Positions 50,640 through 61,512 of a stretch of DNA of 64,000 nucleotides are shown here, piece by piece. The stretch is from Epiperipatus broadwayi (taxonomy: Eukaryota; Onychophora; Udeonychophora; Euonychophora; Peripatidae). The notes beneath the pieces are model-generated. The model was not told where the DNA came from and did no database searches. It saw nothing but the letters and a program-made list of their open reading frames with translations. Numbering within the stretch: the stretch's first letter is position 1; each line of letters begins with the position of its first letter. Both the position numbers and the translations under genes were made by a program. The stretch lies in NCBI GenBank assembly GCA_028023455.1, contig JAQFVV010006221.1:1184001-1248000 (forward strand). Direction: 5' to 3'.

Positions 50640-51410
50640 TATAGGGATTTGAACACAGACTTTGATTCAAGCTTTCTTCAGCTATCCACTCCATCTTAAA
50701 TAACTGATACACATAACTACATAATGTGGAAAAGATAAATGATCTTCAATATATGTATTTCATGCTGAACCAGCACTCATCAGTTGGTCCAAACCATCAT
50801 CTCCCCCCCCACATATATATATATATATATATATAATCAGTGCTCAGTTTATATTAAGAAAGAAAATCTTGATACTTTAATGAACAGAAATCCTCTTCAC
50901 CCTCCAATTCTTCAGCCATCCACATTATTGAAAATCTTATGATAGATTGCTCTAACCTTTGTTGATGCCATTGTTGTTGTTATGCCCATCTTAACCTTAA
51001 GTCTGTCTGATCCCTCATATATACAACCTTAATATATCCATTTAAATACAGAGAGGGATGGACAGAATCCAAGCTAAATCTGTAATACATAATCAATATT
51101 AGTATATTGAAGAGAATTTAAACACAGACTTTCAAGATTCCTTCATCTATCCACCCTATCTTTTATAATCAATGCACATAACCACATACATGTGGAAAAG
51201 ATAAATGATCTCCAATATATGTATTTCATGCTGAAAACAGCACTCATCAATTATCCAGACCATCATCTCCCACACACATATATAATCAGTGCTCAGTTTA
51301 TGTTAAGGTAGCAAGTCTTTAAATTTTAACGGACAAATTTCAATCCTCTCCACTCTCCAATCATCCACATTATTGAAAATCTGATGATGGAATGCTGAAA
51401 CCTTTGCTTT
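50640..51410 (-). mobile_element. SINE-like repeat in inverted orientation, two heads
   Basis: Reverse-strand members of the 40444 family: heads at 50640-50770 and about 51120-51240, spaced about 475 bp, with bodies containing ctcagtttat and tcagccatccacattattga. A C run and a TA run (50800-50840) interrupt the first junction. Confidence 0.6.
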
Positions 51411-51412
51411 AT

Positions 51413-51436
<24 letters not shown>

Positions 51437-51444
<8 letters not shown>

Positions 51445-51608
51445 ATGATGGTCTAGACCAATTGATGAGTGCTAGTTCAACATTAAATATGTGTATTGGG
51501 AATCATTTATCTTTTCCACATGTATGTATGTGGTCATGTGTATCAATTATATAAGATAGAGTGAATAACTGAAGAAAGCTTGAAAATCTGTGTTCAAATC
51601 CTCTTTAA
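51437..51608 (+). mobile_element. SINE-like repeat, single partial head
   Basis: A forward head (gatgatggtctagaccaatt through gttcaaatcctc) of the same family lies directly after a TA/TG run. With the preceding inverted copies it makes a head-to-head arrangement. Confidence 0.55.
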
Positions 51609-51808
51609 TAATTTACATTATTTAACTTTTTTTTGTTTATCATTAATTAATTTTATTATTATACATAAGATATATGCATTAGTTAATTGCATTTGTATAT
51701 TTATAATTAAACTTGGATAGATTATTTTATAATGTTTATTTATTATTTTTAATCATCAAATAATAATTTCTACAGGTAATTTTTGAAATCAATTGAGACG
51801 ATCTAGAA

Positions 51809-51994
51809 CAGTGGCTCTCAATCTTCCTAATTCCGTGACCCTTTAATAGAGTTCCTTATGTTGTGGTGACCCCCAACCTTTAATTTTGCTATTGTTATGA
51901 ATTGAAAATGTATTTTCCAATGGTCTTAGGCAACCTTTGTGAAAGGATTGGTTGATCCTCAAAGGGGTCGTGACTCACGGGTTGAGAACCGCTG
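51809..51994. mobile_element. SPIN-like hAT MITE (186 bp)
   Basis: The element begins cagtggctctcaatcttcct and ends gactcacgggttgagaaccg followed by ctg. The ends are inverted repeats (cagtggctctcaa against cagcggttctcaa). Internal landmarks ttgtggtgacccccaacc, atggtcttaggcaacc and cctcaaaggggtcg match, from memory, the non-autonomous SPIN (Space Invader) family. It is flanked on both sides by atctagaa (51801-51808 and 51995-52002), a perfect 8-bp duplication as expected for hAT transposases. It encodes nothing. Related hAT families share these ends, so the exact subfamily needs alignment. Confidence 0.88.
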
Positions 51995-52002
51995 ATCTAG
52001 AA

Positions 52003-55000
52003 TGAATAAATAATATTTGTTATTTAAAACTTGTTTAGTTGTCTGTGCACCATTCTTTCAGGATTGTCACACTTTCCACACACATCTATCAATTCTTCAC
52101 TAGTTATGTGCACTCATGTTTGAGCTGAAAAAATGGATTGTTACAATGGGAATGGCAATAATGATCATATGTAGACTTTTTTAGAAATGACACCTTGAAT
52201 GTGGTGGGTTAATGAAGAAAAAACCCATGCATTCCAATACATTCTTATGCATAACGGTTATGAGATCCTCTAAGATAGGAAATTTGGTGTATAATTAACT
52301 GTCAGTTGAAATTAAATATCTATATTGTTTTAAAATAATTCATATATAAATCTTTCGCGTTATCTGTGCATTGATATATGTATTGAGATAGGATATGCCA
52401 ATATAAATAGCATCATTGTAAGCAGGTTCCTGGTACTATATATATATATTATTATTAAATGTATGAATACTTATTGCTTTTTTTATTCTAATATTCTGAC
52501 ATCCAATAAATAAATAAATAAAATCTTGTTTTTAAAGAAAATTGTTCTAAAATTACAGGTTTATTAAAAAAAATAGGTCATGGATATCTTTGTTAAAATG
52601 CAAGTTAAATTACCAAGTTAATATTGCAAATAAAATATAAATGCATTATCAATCACCAAAAAAAAGTTCAATTTAAATACCTAAGAGTGAACTTTATAAT
52701 TGAGTATAAACAAAAATATAGTAAACTTATAGCAAGTATAATAAATCTATCAAGTAAATTTTTATTAGATCATTTTTATAAATAAGGAAAAAAATGTCTT
52801 GTATGATATATTTTAAGATATAATTATTAAATTAAAAATGTTAAACAAAACGCTAATAGATAAAATAGATATATTTTTAAAACCATCCATTAGATAATTG
52901 AAAACGCTTTTGGATTAAATTGAGGGACAAAATTTTACATCATAGTCTGAAACTATATAGTGCTAACTCGTGCATAAATTTATCAATTTTATTTGAATAA
53001 TAAAGAAAAAAATCCCTCTAAAAACAGACAAATAAGAATAAAGTTAGAAATAAATTATGGGACAGTATTCAATAAAATAGCTATTTAACATAGGGTTGGG
53101 TCTTGTAGTCATAAGCAGTAGTAAGAAGCTCTTCACCTGAAAAATACATTACATAAATTTTTTCATCATCATAAGTTTTGGATATGATAAAATATCAGTT
53201 AATTTAAGTAGACTGGTTATCTTTTAGTGTCATCTTCTAGTGCATATGAAGTAATTATTATGGGTCATTTTCACGCTACTGAATTAATCTGGCTGTAACC
53301 ATTCCGTCTTTTAAATGCATCATTTGTAATGTTTTTTTTTTAAATTTTATTTTAACATTTCTGTTAAAACACTTTGCAATAAAGTTGCCTTAATTTTGTA
53401 ATTTAATACAGAGTGCAGTTTGCTACAAAGGAAAATTAAAAATACTACAAATTAACTACAGCTTATCACTGCTTTCGACCAGATAGGTCATATTCATAAC
53501 ACTAAATAAAGTCAAAGGAGGGAAAGCAGAAAACAAATATACAAAAAGTAATTTTTTTATATATTTTTTTATTATTATATACAAAAGTAATTGATATTTA
53601 AATTGACAGATTTACATATTCCACTTGTATAATAAAGCAACGCATAAATATTTTTTATTTATTGTATAGGTGTTAGTGATAAACCATACCTCCTTAAATT
53701 TTCTTTTTCGATCCTTGCGTTCAGCATAAATTTTTCCAACAACAAAAAAAACTTTTATACTAATTTAATTGCAGAATGTAATACAGTATATATACATGTG
53801 TGTGTGTGTGTGTATTTACATGCAGTTATATTTACCAATAACTTTTATGCAAAGATAATTTTAAAACTTAAAATCTAGTTATTGTAATATATTCAGATAA
53901 TAATTTTAAAGTTATGATTAAATTTTATTAAATTTGGTTACGGAACTTCAATCAAAATGATTAACAGTAGTCCTGCTGTGCCAATTATATGTCAGATAGC
54001 TTCAAATTCAGAAAAGAATTATGTTAGTATATGATAGCATAACATATAGGTCAATTCCTTAATTAACATCTGTACTTAAATGCTACTTCTATTTGATTAT
54101 AATATAGTTCATTCAAAATTTTCTATAGAAGGACAGTCATTGAATATTTAGCTATTCCTAAAAGATAAATCAAGAAAGAAGTATATAAAAATTATTATAA
54201 AGTAATATTTTTTTTAGCATAGTAAGTATTATTATCTCATTATTTGTTTAAGAAGAAAGGTAGAAGATATTTTACATGTAGTGGGCTATTTGTATAAAAT
54301 GTAATAAAAAAAAAAAAAATCAAACAAGTAAAATTTTGCATAAATTTTAATATAATAATTTTACTGATTTTTAGCGCTTATACTTTTTAATATATATATA
54401 TATATTTAATAAGCTTCTATATATAGTGTTCTTTATAAGATTTATTAAAATGACTACATAAAATCTACTTTGTGAATTGTTATTGTGGGATTAGAATTGT
54501 ATTTTCTCAAGCTAAATGTTTAATAGCTATATTTTATTAGGCTTTTTAAAATTATTTAAATTTATATCTTGATTGTTATTTGAAACTATAAGTTGGAATC
54601 CCCTCTATCATAAGGATTTACTCCTTTCAAATATCAATTATTCATTTATCTATCATGTAACAGTATGATAGTTAGACAAAAGTAGACTATTTTAAAATTT
54701 TAGGACCAACTAATAGATTAGCATTATCATGAGAAAATGGATATTCTTTACAAGTTTGTTAAATTGACTCTAAAGGGTTTAAATTGGGAATTGTTATTGT
54801 GGTATAGGTACTAATATAATCAAGTATCTACATTTAATTATACATTTCATTGATGATTGTTAAACAATGCATGGAGCTAATGAAATTGTACTCAGATAAA
54901 TTATGAATAAATTTCAGATTCAGCCTACTTTACAGATATTAATAGATAAGTAAATTTTTTTAACAAAATAGAACAGTAAATAAAATAGTTTCATGCCTTA

Positions 55001-55879
55001 CATTTTACAAATCTAAAAACAAATATTGCATTTTGTATTTATAGCCATTAAATATTTTTTTAAAACTTTTTACAGAAAAATTTAAAAATAAATGTTGTGG
55101 CTACTGATATAATCCGGCTTCTTCATTCAAATATTTCATGATTTAATGCTCTTAAATAGTGGCAAACAGGATCTCATTCTAGCCTTTCTTCAGGGTTCAC
55201 ATTCAATTTATCGCTGATAATGAAAAATATATATAATTTTCAGTTCAACATTTATTTAATTTATTTGGTTTTATTTTGACTGTTTTATTGTAATTTGTAT
55301 TGAATTAAAAATCCTACTTATTTTATAAAAAATTTGTAGCTGACAATTTTTATTTCAGCCTTTAGTATTGTTTCATAAAACTCAATACTTACAATTGGCC
55401 ATATTCTTTTTGTCAACATTTCAAAGCTAAATAAGAATTTTAAAAGATAAATAATAACTGTAAAAGTTTGAAGAATATGTCAATTGGAATTAATAAGAAG
55501 TTTGAAATTATACATTTAATTTATACACTAATTTATTAGTATTAAATACTATTATGAGAAATTGCTTTTCCAAATAAAAAAAACTTTAATTTTTTGTTGA
55601 GTTATTTCAGTGTGGTTTCATTAGTTCCATACAGTCACTAAAACATAAAATCAAATGTAGATATCAGATTGCATTGGTACCTAGTCTTACTAAAAGCTAG
55701 CTATAATTATTTATTTATATATTAAAATTTTTAGAGTTAATTATAGTATTTGTTATAAGCATACATTTTATTGTAAATATTAAATTAATATCATGCATAC
55801 TGTATTTGTATGTTAGACTATTTACATCATCTAATATAAGTGTTGAATGTCTTTAGAAAAATTTAACTTTTTTTAAATA
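52003..55879. other. No gene recognised; long AT-rich stretch
   Basis: It holds poly-A, TA and GT runs (for example 53800-53813 and 54390-54405) but no exon, transposon end or protein motif that I could support. Confidence 0.4.
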
Positions 55880-56041
55880 TTTCAAATACATCCAACTGTT
55901 TGTAATAGCACACTGGTTAGTATATGCACAACATTGTTGGCCTGACCAGTGACAGGCATAACATGGCAATCAAACTTGGACCCTTAGATTCTTTGAGTAT
56001 TGAATTTAAGGTAATGCTCTAACCAACTGAGACATCATCTC
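55880..56041 (-). mobile_element. tRNA-derived SINE
   Basis: On the - strand the head reads gatgatgtctcagttggtta followed by gagcattacc (A-box-like), and about 45 bases later ggtccaagtttgattgcc (B-box-like). This is the spacing of a tRNA-derived pol III promoter. The body continues atgcctgtcactggtcaggc and ends near an AT-rich tail. It is inserted at the edge of the inverted 17-kb-family repeat. Confidence 0.65.
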
Positions 56042-56817
56042 TTGGTCACAATACAATAATAGAGCTTATGTTCACTGAACTAGATTCATGCATAACAGCT
56101 AATTATATGAATGGGAATGTAGATTAATGCTAATGGGCATTCCAGTAGGACCTTGTTTTGGTGTGAGAACTATAACCCTCAAAACCCATTCATTACATTT
56201 TATTTTAGTTTAGTCTTTATCAGAATTAAGTTTATAGTTGGCTAGTGTATTAATGGTACTAAGGAGACAGAGTATTGTTGATGATCAGCATGTTTTAATA
56301 TCCCAATATTATTATTGTTTTTATTATTAGATATCTAGATGGATGACTAGCAAGGGATAAATATTTGGCCTGTTCTACAAGAGACACATTGTAAATCCAG
56401 CAACAAGATGGATTGTTGATTTATTGTCTTGATGTATTTTGATTGATCATTCATGATGATGAATGTTTATTACTTTTGAGGAGTACTTGAGTATTACTTA
56501 CTTTTACTTATTTTAATGCTGGTTGATGTATGGTAATGATACTCATAGTTGCTCTGAGAGAGATATCTTGATCTAATGCTCTCATAATATATAAAATTTC
56601 TTGTATATTTTTTGGATATTGAACGTTAATATCTTACTTTAATCTTAGAAATATTATACTCTTTTTTATAACTTTTGTTATTTGAAGTATATTTTTGAAC
56701 TGGGATTGATGATGATTTTCCATTATCCCATGTTCATCAAAACAACCATTCTCCAGATGTCTTTCACCCCAGGGATGACCACTCTGATACCACATCCCAT
56801 TACAATATATATTATCC
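56030..56817 (-). repeat. Third, inverted partial copy of the 17.4/21.2 kb repeat
   Basis: On the - strand it carries aaagtaagatattaacg, a ctctcagagcaactatgag-like block, catcatcatgaatgatcaat and gaacataagctctat in the same order as copies A and B. It also has an upstream part (gtcatccctggggtg) resembling 17320-17340. Three copies show that this is a dispersed repeat family, not only a local duplication. Confidence 0.55.
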
Positions 56818-57543
56818 AACAAATAGTATTGTGGATAAATGTTATAATTATTTAATAACTAATAAATAAGTTAAATACTGATGTACAATACATGAATAAA
56901 TAGGATAAAATAATACACAATATACTGCTTAAGTTAATTTATATACTGCTTAATCTAGTCTGATATTAAACAAATACAAAATAAATATCAAGTATATAGA
57001 GGTGTAAAAAAATGAATAAGTATAGAAATATAAAATTATGTAACCAAGTTACAAACATACCTATATGTGAGTTCATTTTAACATTAGGTAATATCAAAAA
57101 AGAAAAAAAAGCTTAAGTGCTGACTTACTAATTCATCTTACAATTAACAGCTTAAAGTACTATCTCGATTTGAAAGATATTTTAATTCCACATAGATACT
57201 ATGCATAGATTCTACATGACATGTCTAAAATATGAGTCATCATCACATGCCATATTATATATTCTTTAGAACTATATTGTTTACATTTAATTATTTTTAT
57301 GATATTTATAGTTGTAAATATTTTATAAGAAAATTGATTAATCCTAATGCTTGCATAAGTGTTTATTCATTAAAATTTTTAAATACAGATGAAAAAGTAT
57401 CAAATCACCTGCAAACGTTAAGAAATTTTATGTATTTTGTTATATCTGCACTTACAACTGTGCCAATGTTATATCTGCAAATCATACTGTGCGGTCAGCC
57501 AATAACGTTATACAATTCCCACGCTGTTCTTTTCCAACTAGTA
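56818..57543. other. No gene recognised
   Basis: AT-rich. The 168-codon + frame at 57232-57738 has no recognisable domain, and its second half is a minisatellite, so I do not treat it as a gene. Confidence 0.4.
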
Positions 57544-57699
57544 CTCTCCAATGAATTGGTCTGCAATATCTCCCCTGAATTGGTCTGCAATGAATGCTCT
57601 CCAACGAATTGGTCTGCCACGAAGCTCTCCAAACGAATTGGTCTGCAACGAAGCTCTCCAATGAATTGGTCTGCAATGAAGCTCTCCAACGAATGCTCT
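57544..57699. repeat. Minisatellite, about 27-28-bp unit
   Basis: The core ctctccaa(c/t)gaattggtctgc is repeated about six times with variable aaygaag or aatgaatg linkers. It gives long open frames on both strands with repeated NELVCN / NWSA peptides, which are artefacts of the repeat. Confidence 0.8.
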
Positions 57700-59298
57700 C
57701 AATATCTCCGCTGCAGTCTCTTTCAGCTACACCCGTGAACTACATTTCCACTGGGCACTGATCATTAACTGCCAGCACTGACGTGAGATATCTCTACTTA
57801 AATACTGCTTACTCAATACTGCTTGACTGCTCTCTATGTTACACTGCTTGATGTTACCCAGTCTTCTTATCGCTCTCTGACAACTGCAATGATCAATCAA
57901 TGCACTGACCAATAAGGTAACATCTCTTATCTAGAAACATTTGTAATTAGCAAATATTTCTAGGAATTGTCGATCGCCATTACATCAATACACTAATTAA
58001 ATTCCTCAGCTACCAGAGTGCGATCTAAAAACAGCCTTACGAATAAATTCTAGTTTTTTCTGGAGTGCACAAACATGTCTGCCATTTTACAAAACACTAC
58101 ATATTTCATAGAGGGCATAGCTGAAAATTTGTTAATGATTGCAGATGATTTGATATTTGATTATTTATTTCAGATAGCGGTATGCACCGGAAACAGATGA
58201 ACAAGTATATAATTTTGTTCAAGAACATAAAATAAATATAATAATTTTAAATTAATATAAAATAATTATCAACAACTTAAACAAGTAAATTATATTCACT
58301 TTTAAAGATAATTAAGGAAAATCCTTTAAATTTAAGAATTTGTTATAAAAATATGTATAAAAACTTTAAAAATAACTTTTACCAAATTTGAAGTTTACTA
58401 TAACATTTCCTTCCATCTTTTTCAGATCTATCAGTTAAACTAGCAATTTTTTTCCAGACTATAACTTTTGATAAAATGAAGGCATGAATACTTTTTTTTT
58501 GATAGATTCGTTATTTTTTTGAGATTTTTTCAAATATATTTTTAGTTCTCATTAATATGATATTAATTAAAAAATTAATTTGTTCAATTTTTTTAAAAGT
58601 CTTGATTGCAAAACAATACTTTTTCCTATGTGAAAGTAAACCAAAGGTTTTCTCATATTTTTCAAATAAATCCCATAGTGTTTCGATAGTGGTTGTTCAA
58701 TATAACTCAGTTAAAAATAAACAATATGCACAACATATATCCATAGTTTGTATTCAATTTTTTCAATGGCAACATAATTTTTTTGGTACATGTAACTCCT
58801 TGCTGGATTCCAGTTTCTTTGCTGGATAGATCATTATTTCAGTAGCTTCTTGATTTAAATACGTCAGCTATATAAATGTAAATTACCGAAAGGGTCAATT
58901 GATTTTTTGGATTTAGAAACATTGGGTATATCACTCACTTTAAGAATCATTGAAAGTTTTGGATTTAAATTTGTCATGATATTTTTAGCCATGTGTATTA
59001 ATTATTCAGACAGATATGATTCAGGAGAATTAAGACTAACTTTTTCTTTAAGATAATTCTAACGAAATAAAATTGTCATATTTTAACACAATAGTTGTTT
59101 TCTACACAGGCACAGTTATTAAAATTAGTTTGGAACAGAAATAAATTCATTAGAACTTTATTTTTAGTCGCTTTTAGATTCAGAAATAACAACATCAGTT
59201 AGCTATTTTTTGGAAACATAATCCCTTTTATAAAGTTTTTTTTATATATATAACAAATAAATAGGTTAACTATTGAATTTTATTAATTTTAATATCAT
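57700..59298. other. No confident feature
   Basis: 57700-58060 is GC-richer than its surroundings (tgactgctctctatgttaca, ctgacaactgcaatgatc) and may be part of an LTR or an old element. On the - strand around 58560-59000 a broken frame with NPKLSMILKVSDIPNVSKS could be decayed coding sequence, but I could not assign it. Confidence 0.3.
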
Positions 59299-59467
59299 TT
59301 ATGTTTTTTATTACTTTTGACAATGCTTTTTTACAACCCATGATGGTGCAATCTTCTTCAGAACTTTTACATTTCTTTCCAAGTAGAAGTTCTGAAGAAG
59401 ATTGCTGTGGCAATCAAAACCATTGTGGGTTGTAAAAAACATTGTATAAAAGTAATAAAGAACATAA
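59299..59467. mobile_element. Hairpin element with hammerhead-like motif
   Basis: The arms ttatgttttttattactttt and gtaataaagaacataa enclose a near-palindrome containing ttacaaccca and tgggttgtaa. One strand reads CTGAAGA, a perfect six-base-pair stem GATTGC-TGTG-GCAATC, then AAAACC. This matches the layout at 3040-3085 and in the foldback at 38803-39194. Confidence 0.65.
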
Positions 59468-59485
59468 CAATGCAATAAGAAAGAT

Positions 59486-59630
<145 letters not shown>

Positions 59631-59886
59631 CTCTATAGAAGGTAATCATCTCCCCTCACTAACACTGTTAAACAATGGTGTTAAAACTGCAAGGATACTC
59701 TCATCCGAGTCACAAGATAGAGCCATCCTAATCTGAATTTAAAAGCTATATACAAGCCAATCTTAAGTGTCTAGAAATGAGATCATGAGTACATAAATCA
59801 TTCATTTTAAATCCATTTCTTATTTTGATACTTTTATTAACGCTTTTAAATTTACTTTGTACCAATATTGTAAAATGGTAAATTAT

Positions 59887-60008
59887 GTAATACTCATAAA
59901 TTTTACAAGTATAGCATTTAGATTGTAACTCTATAGAAGGCAGAGATGATTACCTTCTATAGAGTTACAATTTATACACTGCAACTTGTAAAATTTATTG
60001 AGTATTAC
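59887..60008. repeat. Near-perfect 122-bp palindrome
   Basis: gtaatactcataaattttac...gtaactctatagaaggcag is followed by atgattaccttctatagagttac...gtaaaatttattgagtattac. ctatagaaggtaatcatctc near 59633 is a further copy of the centre. Confidence 0.8.
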
Positions 60009-60537
60009 ACTCTCAAATCAAAATGCTTTAGATTTACCTATATAATTAGAAAGTAGTTTGAAAATAAGATGGCTGCTCTTATCTTTATAAAGTCATAATC
60101 TTGTGTTAAGATTTGTAGAGGTCCCTCTCATGGTAAAATTAAACACTCAAGATGAATAGTATTATGGTTAAAGCCTTATATATATATTTATATGCTGACC
60201 ATGCATTTAATAATAATTAATGTTTACAATTTTAAATTGATTCAAAATATTTCTAATTATAAGACTTAAATATTAACTCGCTGTGAATTGAAAGATTTCA
60301 TGAATGTTGATTTCTAAACAAGGTAGTGTATTTAATTAGTGAAGAACTTACTGGCTTTGCACTCTCAAATCAATATGCTTTAGATTTGCCTATATAATTA
60401 GAAAGTGGATTGAATATAAGATGACCACTCTTATCTTTATAAACTCATAATCTTGTGTTAAGATTTGTAGAGGTCCCTCTTGTGGTAAAATTAAGCATTC
60501 AAGGTGCACAGTATTAAGATTAAAGCCTTATATTTAT
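60009..60537. repeat. Two 180-bp direct repeats, 350 bp apart
   Basis: actctcaaatca(a/t)atgctt, ataattagaaagt and aagatttgtagaggtccctc occur at 60007-60190 and 60360-60537 in the same order, with moderate divergence. Confidence 0.75.
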
Positions 60538-60644
60538 TTATTATTACTGTTATCTCAGAATCTATTTTATTACTAGCATAGATTTTCACATAATCACCAT
60601 TTTCTGTGCATACACAAGCTACTGAAACAGTATCTAAATCTCCA

Positions 60645-60910
60645 TGCAATGTGCCACCCAGTGAAAGCCTCGTAATCAATGGATGCAAAAAGATGTGTAC
60701 ATAGAATCCCTATCTAGTGCCTACTCATACAATACTCACCAGTTTCTAGCTTGTGGCTTTCATCAATAAGGAGCCTTGGATCTAAAGACAGTGTACATAG
60801 ATCATAAGATCTAATGCAACCCACCAGAAGCCCCTTTTTACCTATTTAATTAACTATAAAGCTATGAGTCCAAGATGAAAACACAATAATGTTTTCAATT
60901 CAAGTTAGAT
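60645..60910. mobile_element. Long-inverted-repeat element, left half
   Basis: It contains gtgccacccagtgaaagcc, taatcaatggatgca, ctatctagtgcctactcat and gagccttggatct, followed by the spacer with aactataaagctatgagtcc. This matches copy 1's left half and spacer; no right arm follows directly. Confidence 0.55.
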
Positions 60911-60999
60911 CTGAATTCACGTCAGTATTTATCCATTTGGAGTTTTTGGTTTTTTTAAAGCATGATCATTATCTTAATAAGGGCAGGATTAGTGTAAAC

Positions 61000-61495
61000 C
61001 CAAATTCTCCAATACAGTAGTACTACCTAGTGCAAGCTTTAGTAATCAATAGATGCAAAAAAGATTTGTGCATAAAATCTCTATCTAGTACTTAGTCATC
61101 CAATAAGTTTCTAGCTTGGTTTTTCATTAGTAAAAAGCTTAGGATCTGAAAGCATATCCCATAGAATGATGGTGTCTGTAGTTTTTAAATAACCAAAGAC
61201 ACACTAATATGTATAAATACTGAATCAAGTTTCAATCTTTAGAAATGCACACGAATGAGCTTGGATTGAAAACATTGTGTTATCTTGGGCTCATAGGTTT
61301 GTAGTAAACTAAATAGGTAAATGGTGACTGCATTGGATTGCATTGCATCCTAAGATCTGTAGGTAGTGCTCTCAGATCATGGGCTCTGCACTGATGAAGG
61401 CCACAAACTAGAAACTGATCTGGGAATATTTTATATACAAACATTTAGTATCTATTCATGACTAAGTTTTGCACTGGGTGGCACTACAGTATGAA
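61000..61495. mobile_element. Long-inverted-repeat element, copy cut by a LINE at its right edge
   Basis: The left arm (61000-61150) and right arm (61250-61495) flank a centre containing gatctgtaggtagtgctctc. The right arm ends gcactacagtatgaagag. A 17-bp target duplication and LINE begin at 61496, so the LINE inserted after this element was in place. Confidence 0.55.
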
Positions 61496-61512
61496 GAGTA
61501 GCTACAGTACAT
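61496..61512. repeat. Left target-site duplication of the LINE
   Basis: gagtagctacagtacat, 17 bp, identical to 63358-63374, bounding the LINE fragment exactly. Confidence 0.75.

Noticed and set aside
53220-53320. Possible downstream SLC28 exon after ttatcttttag
   Set aside because: None of the three frames resembles the conserved CNT sequence expected after LSFE.
57232-57738. 168-codon + frame
   Set aside because: The second half is the 27-bp minisatellite and the first half has no recognisable motif.
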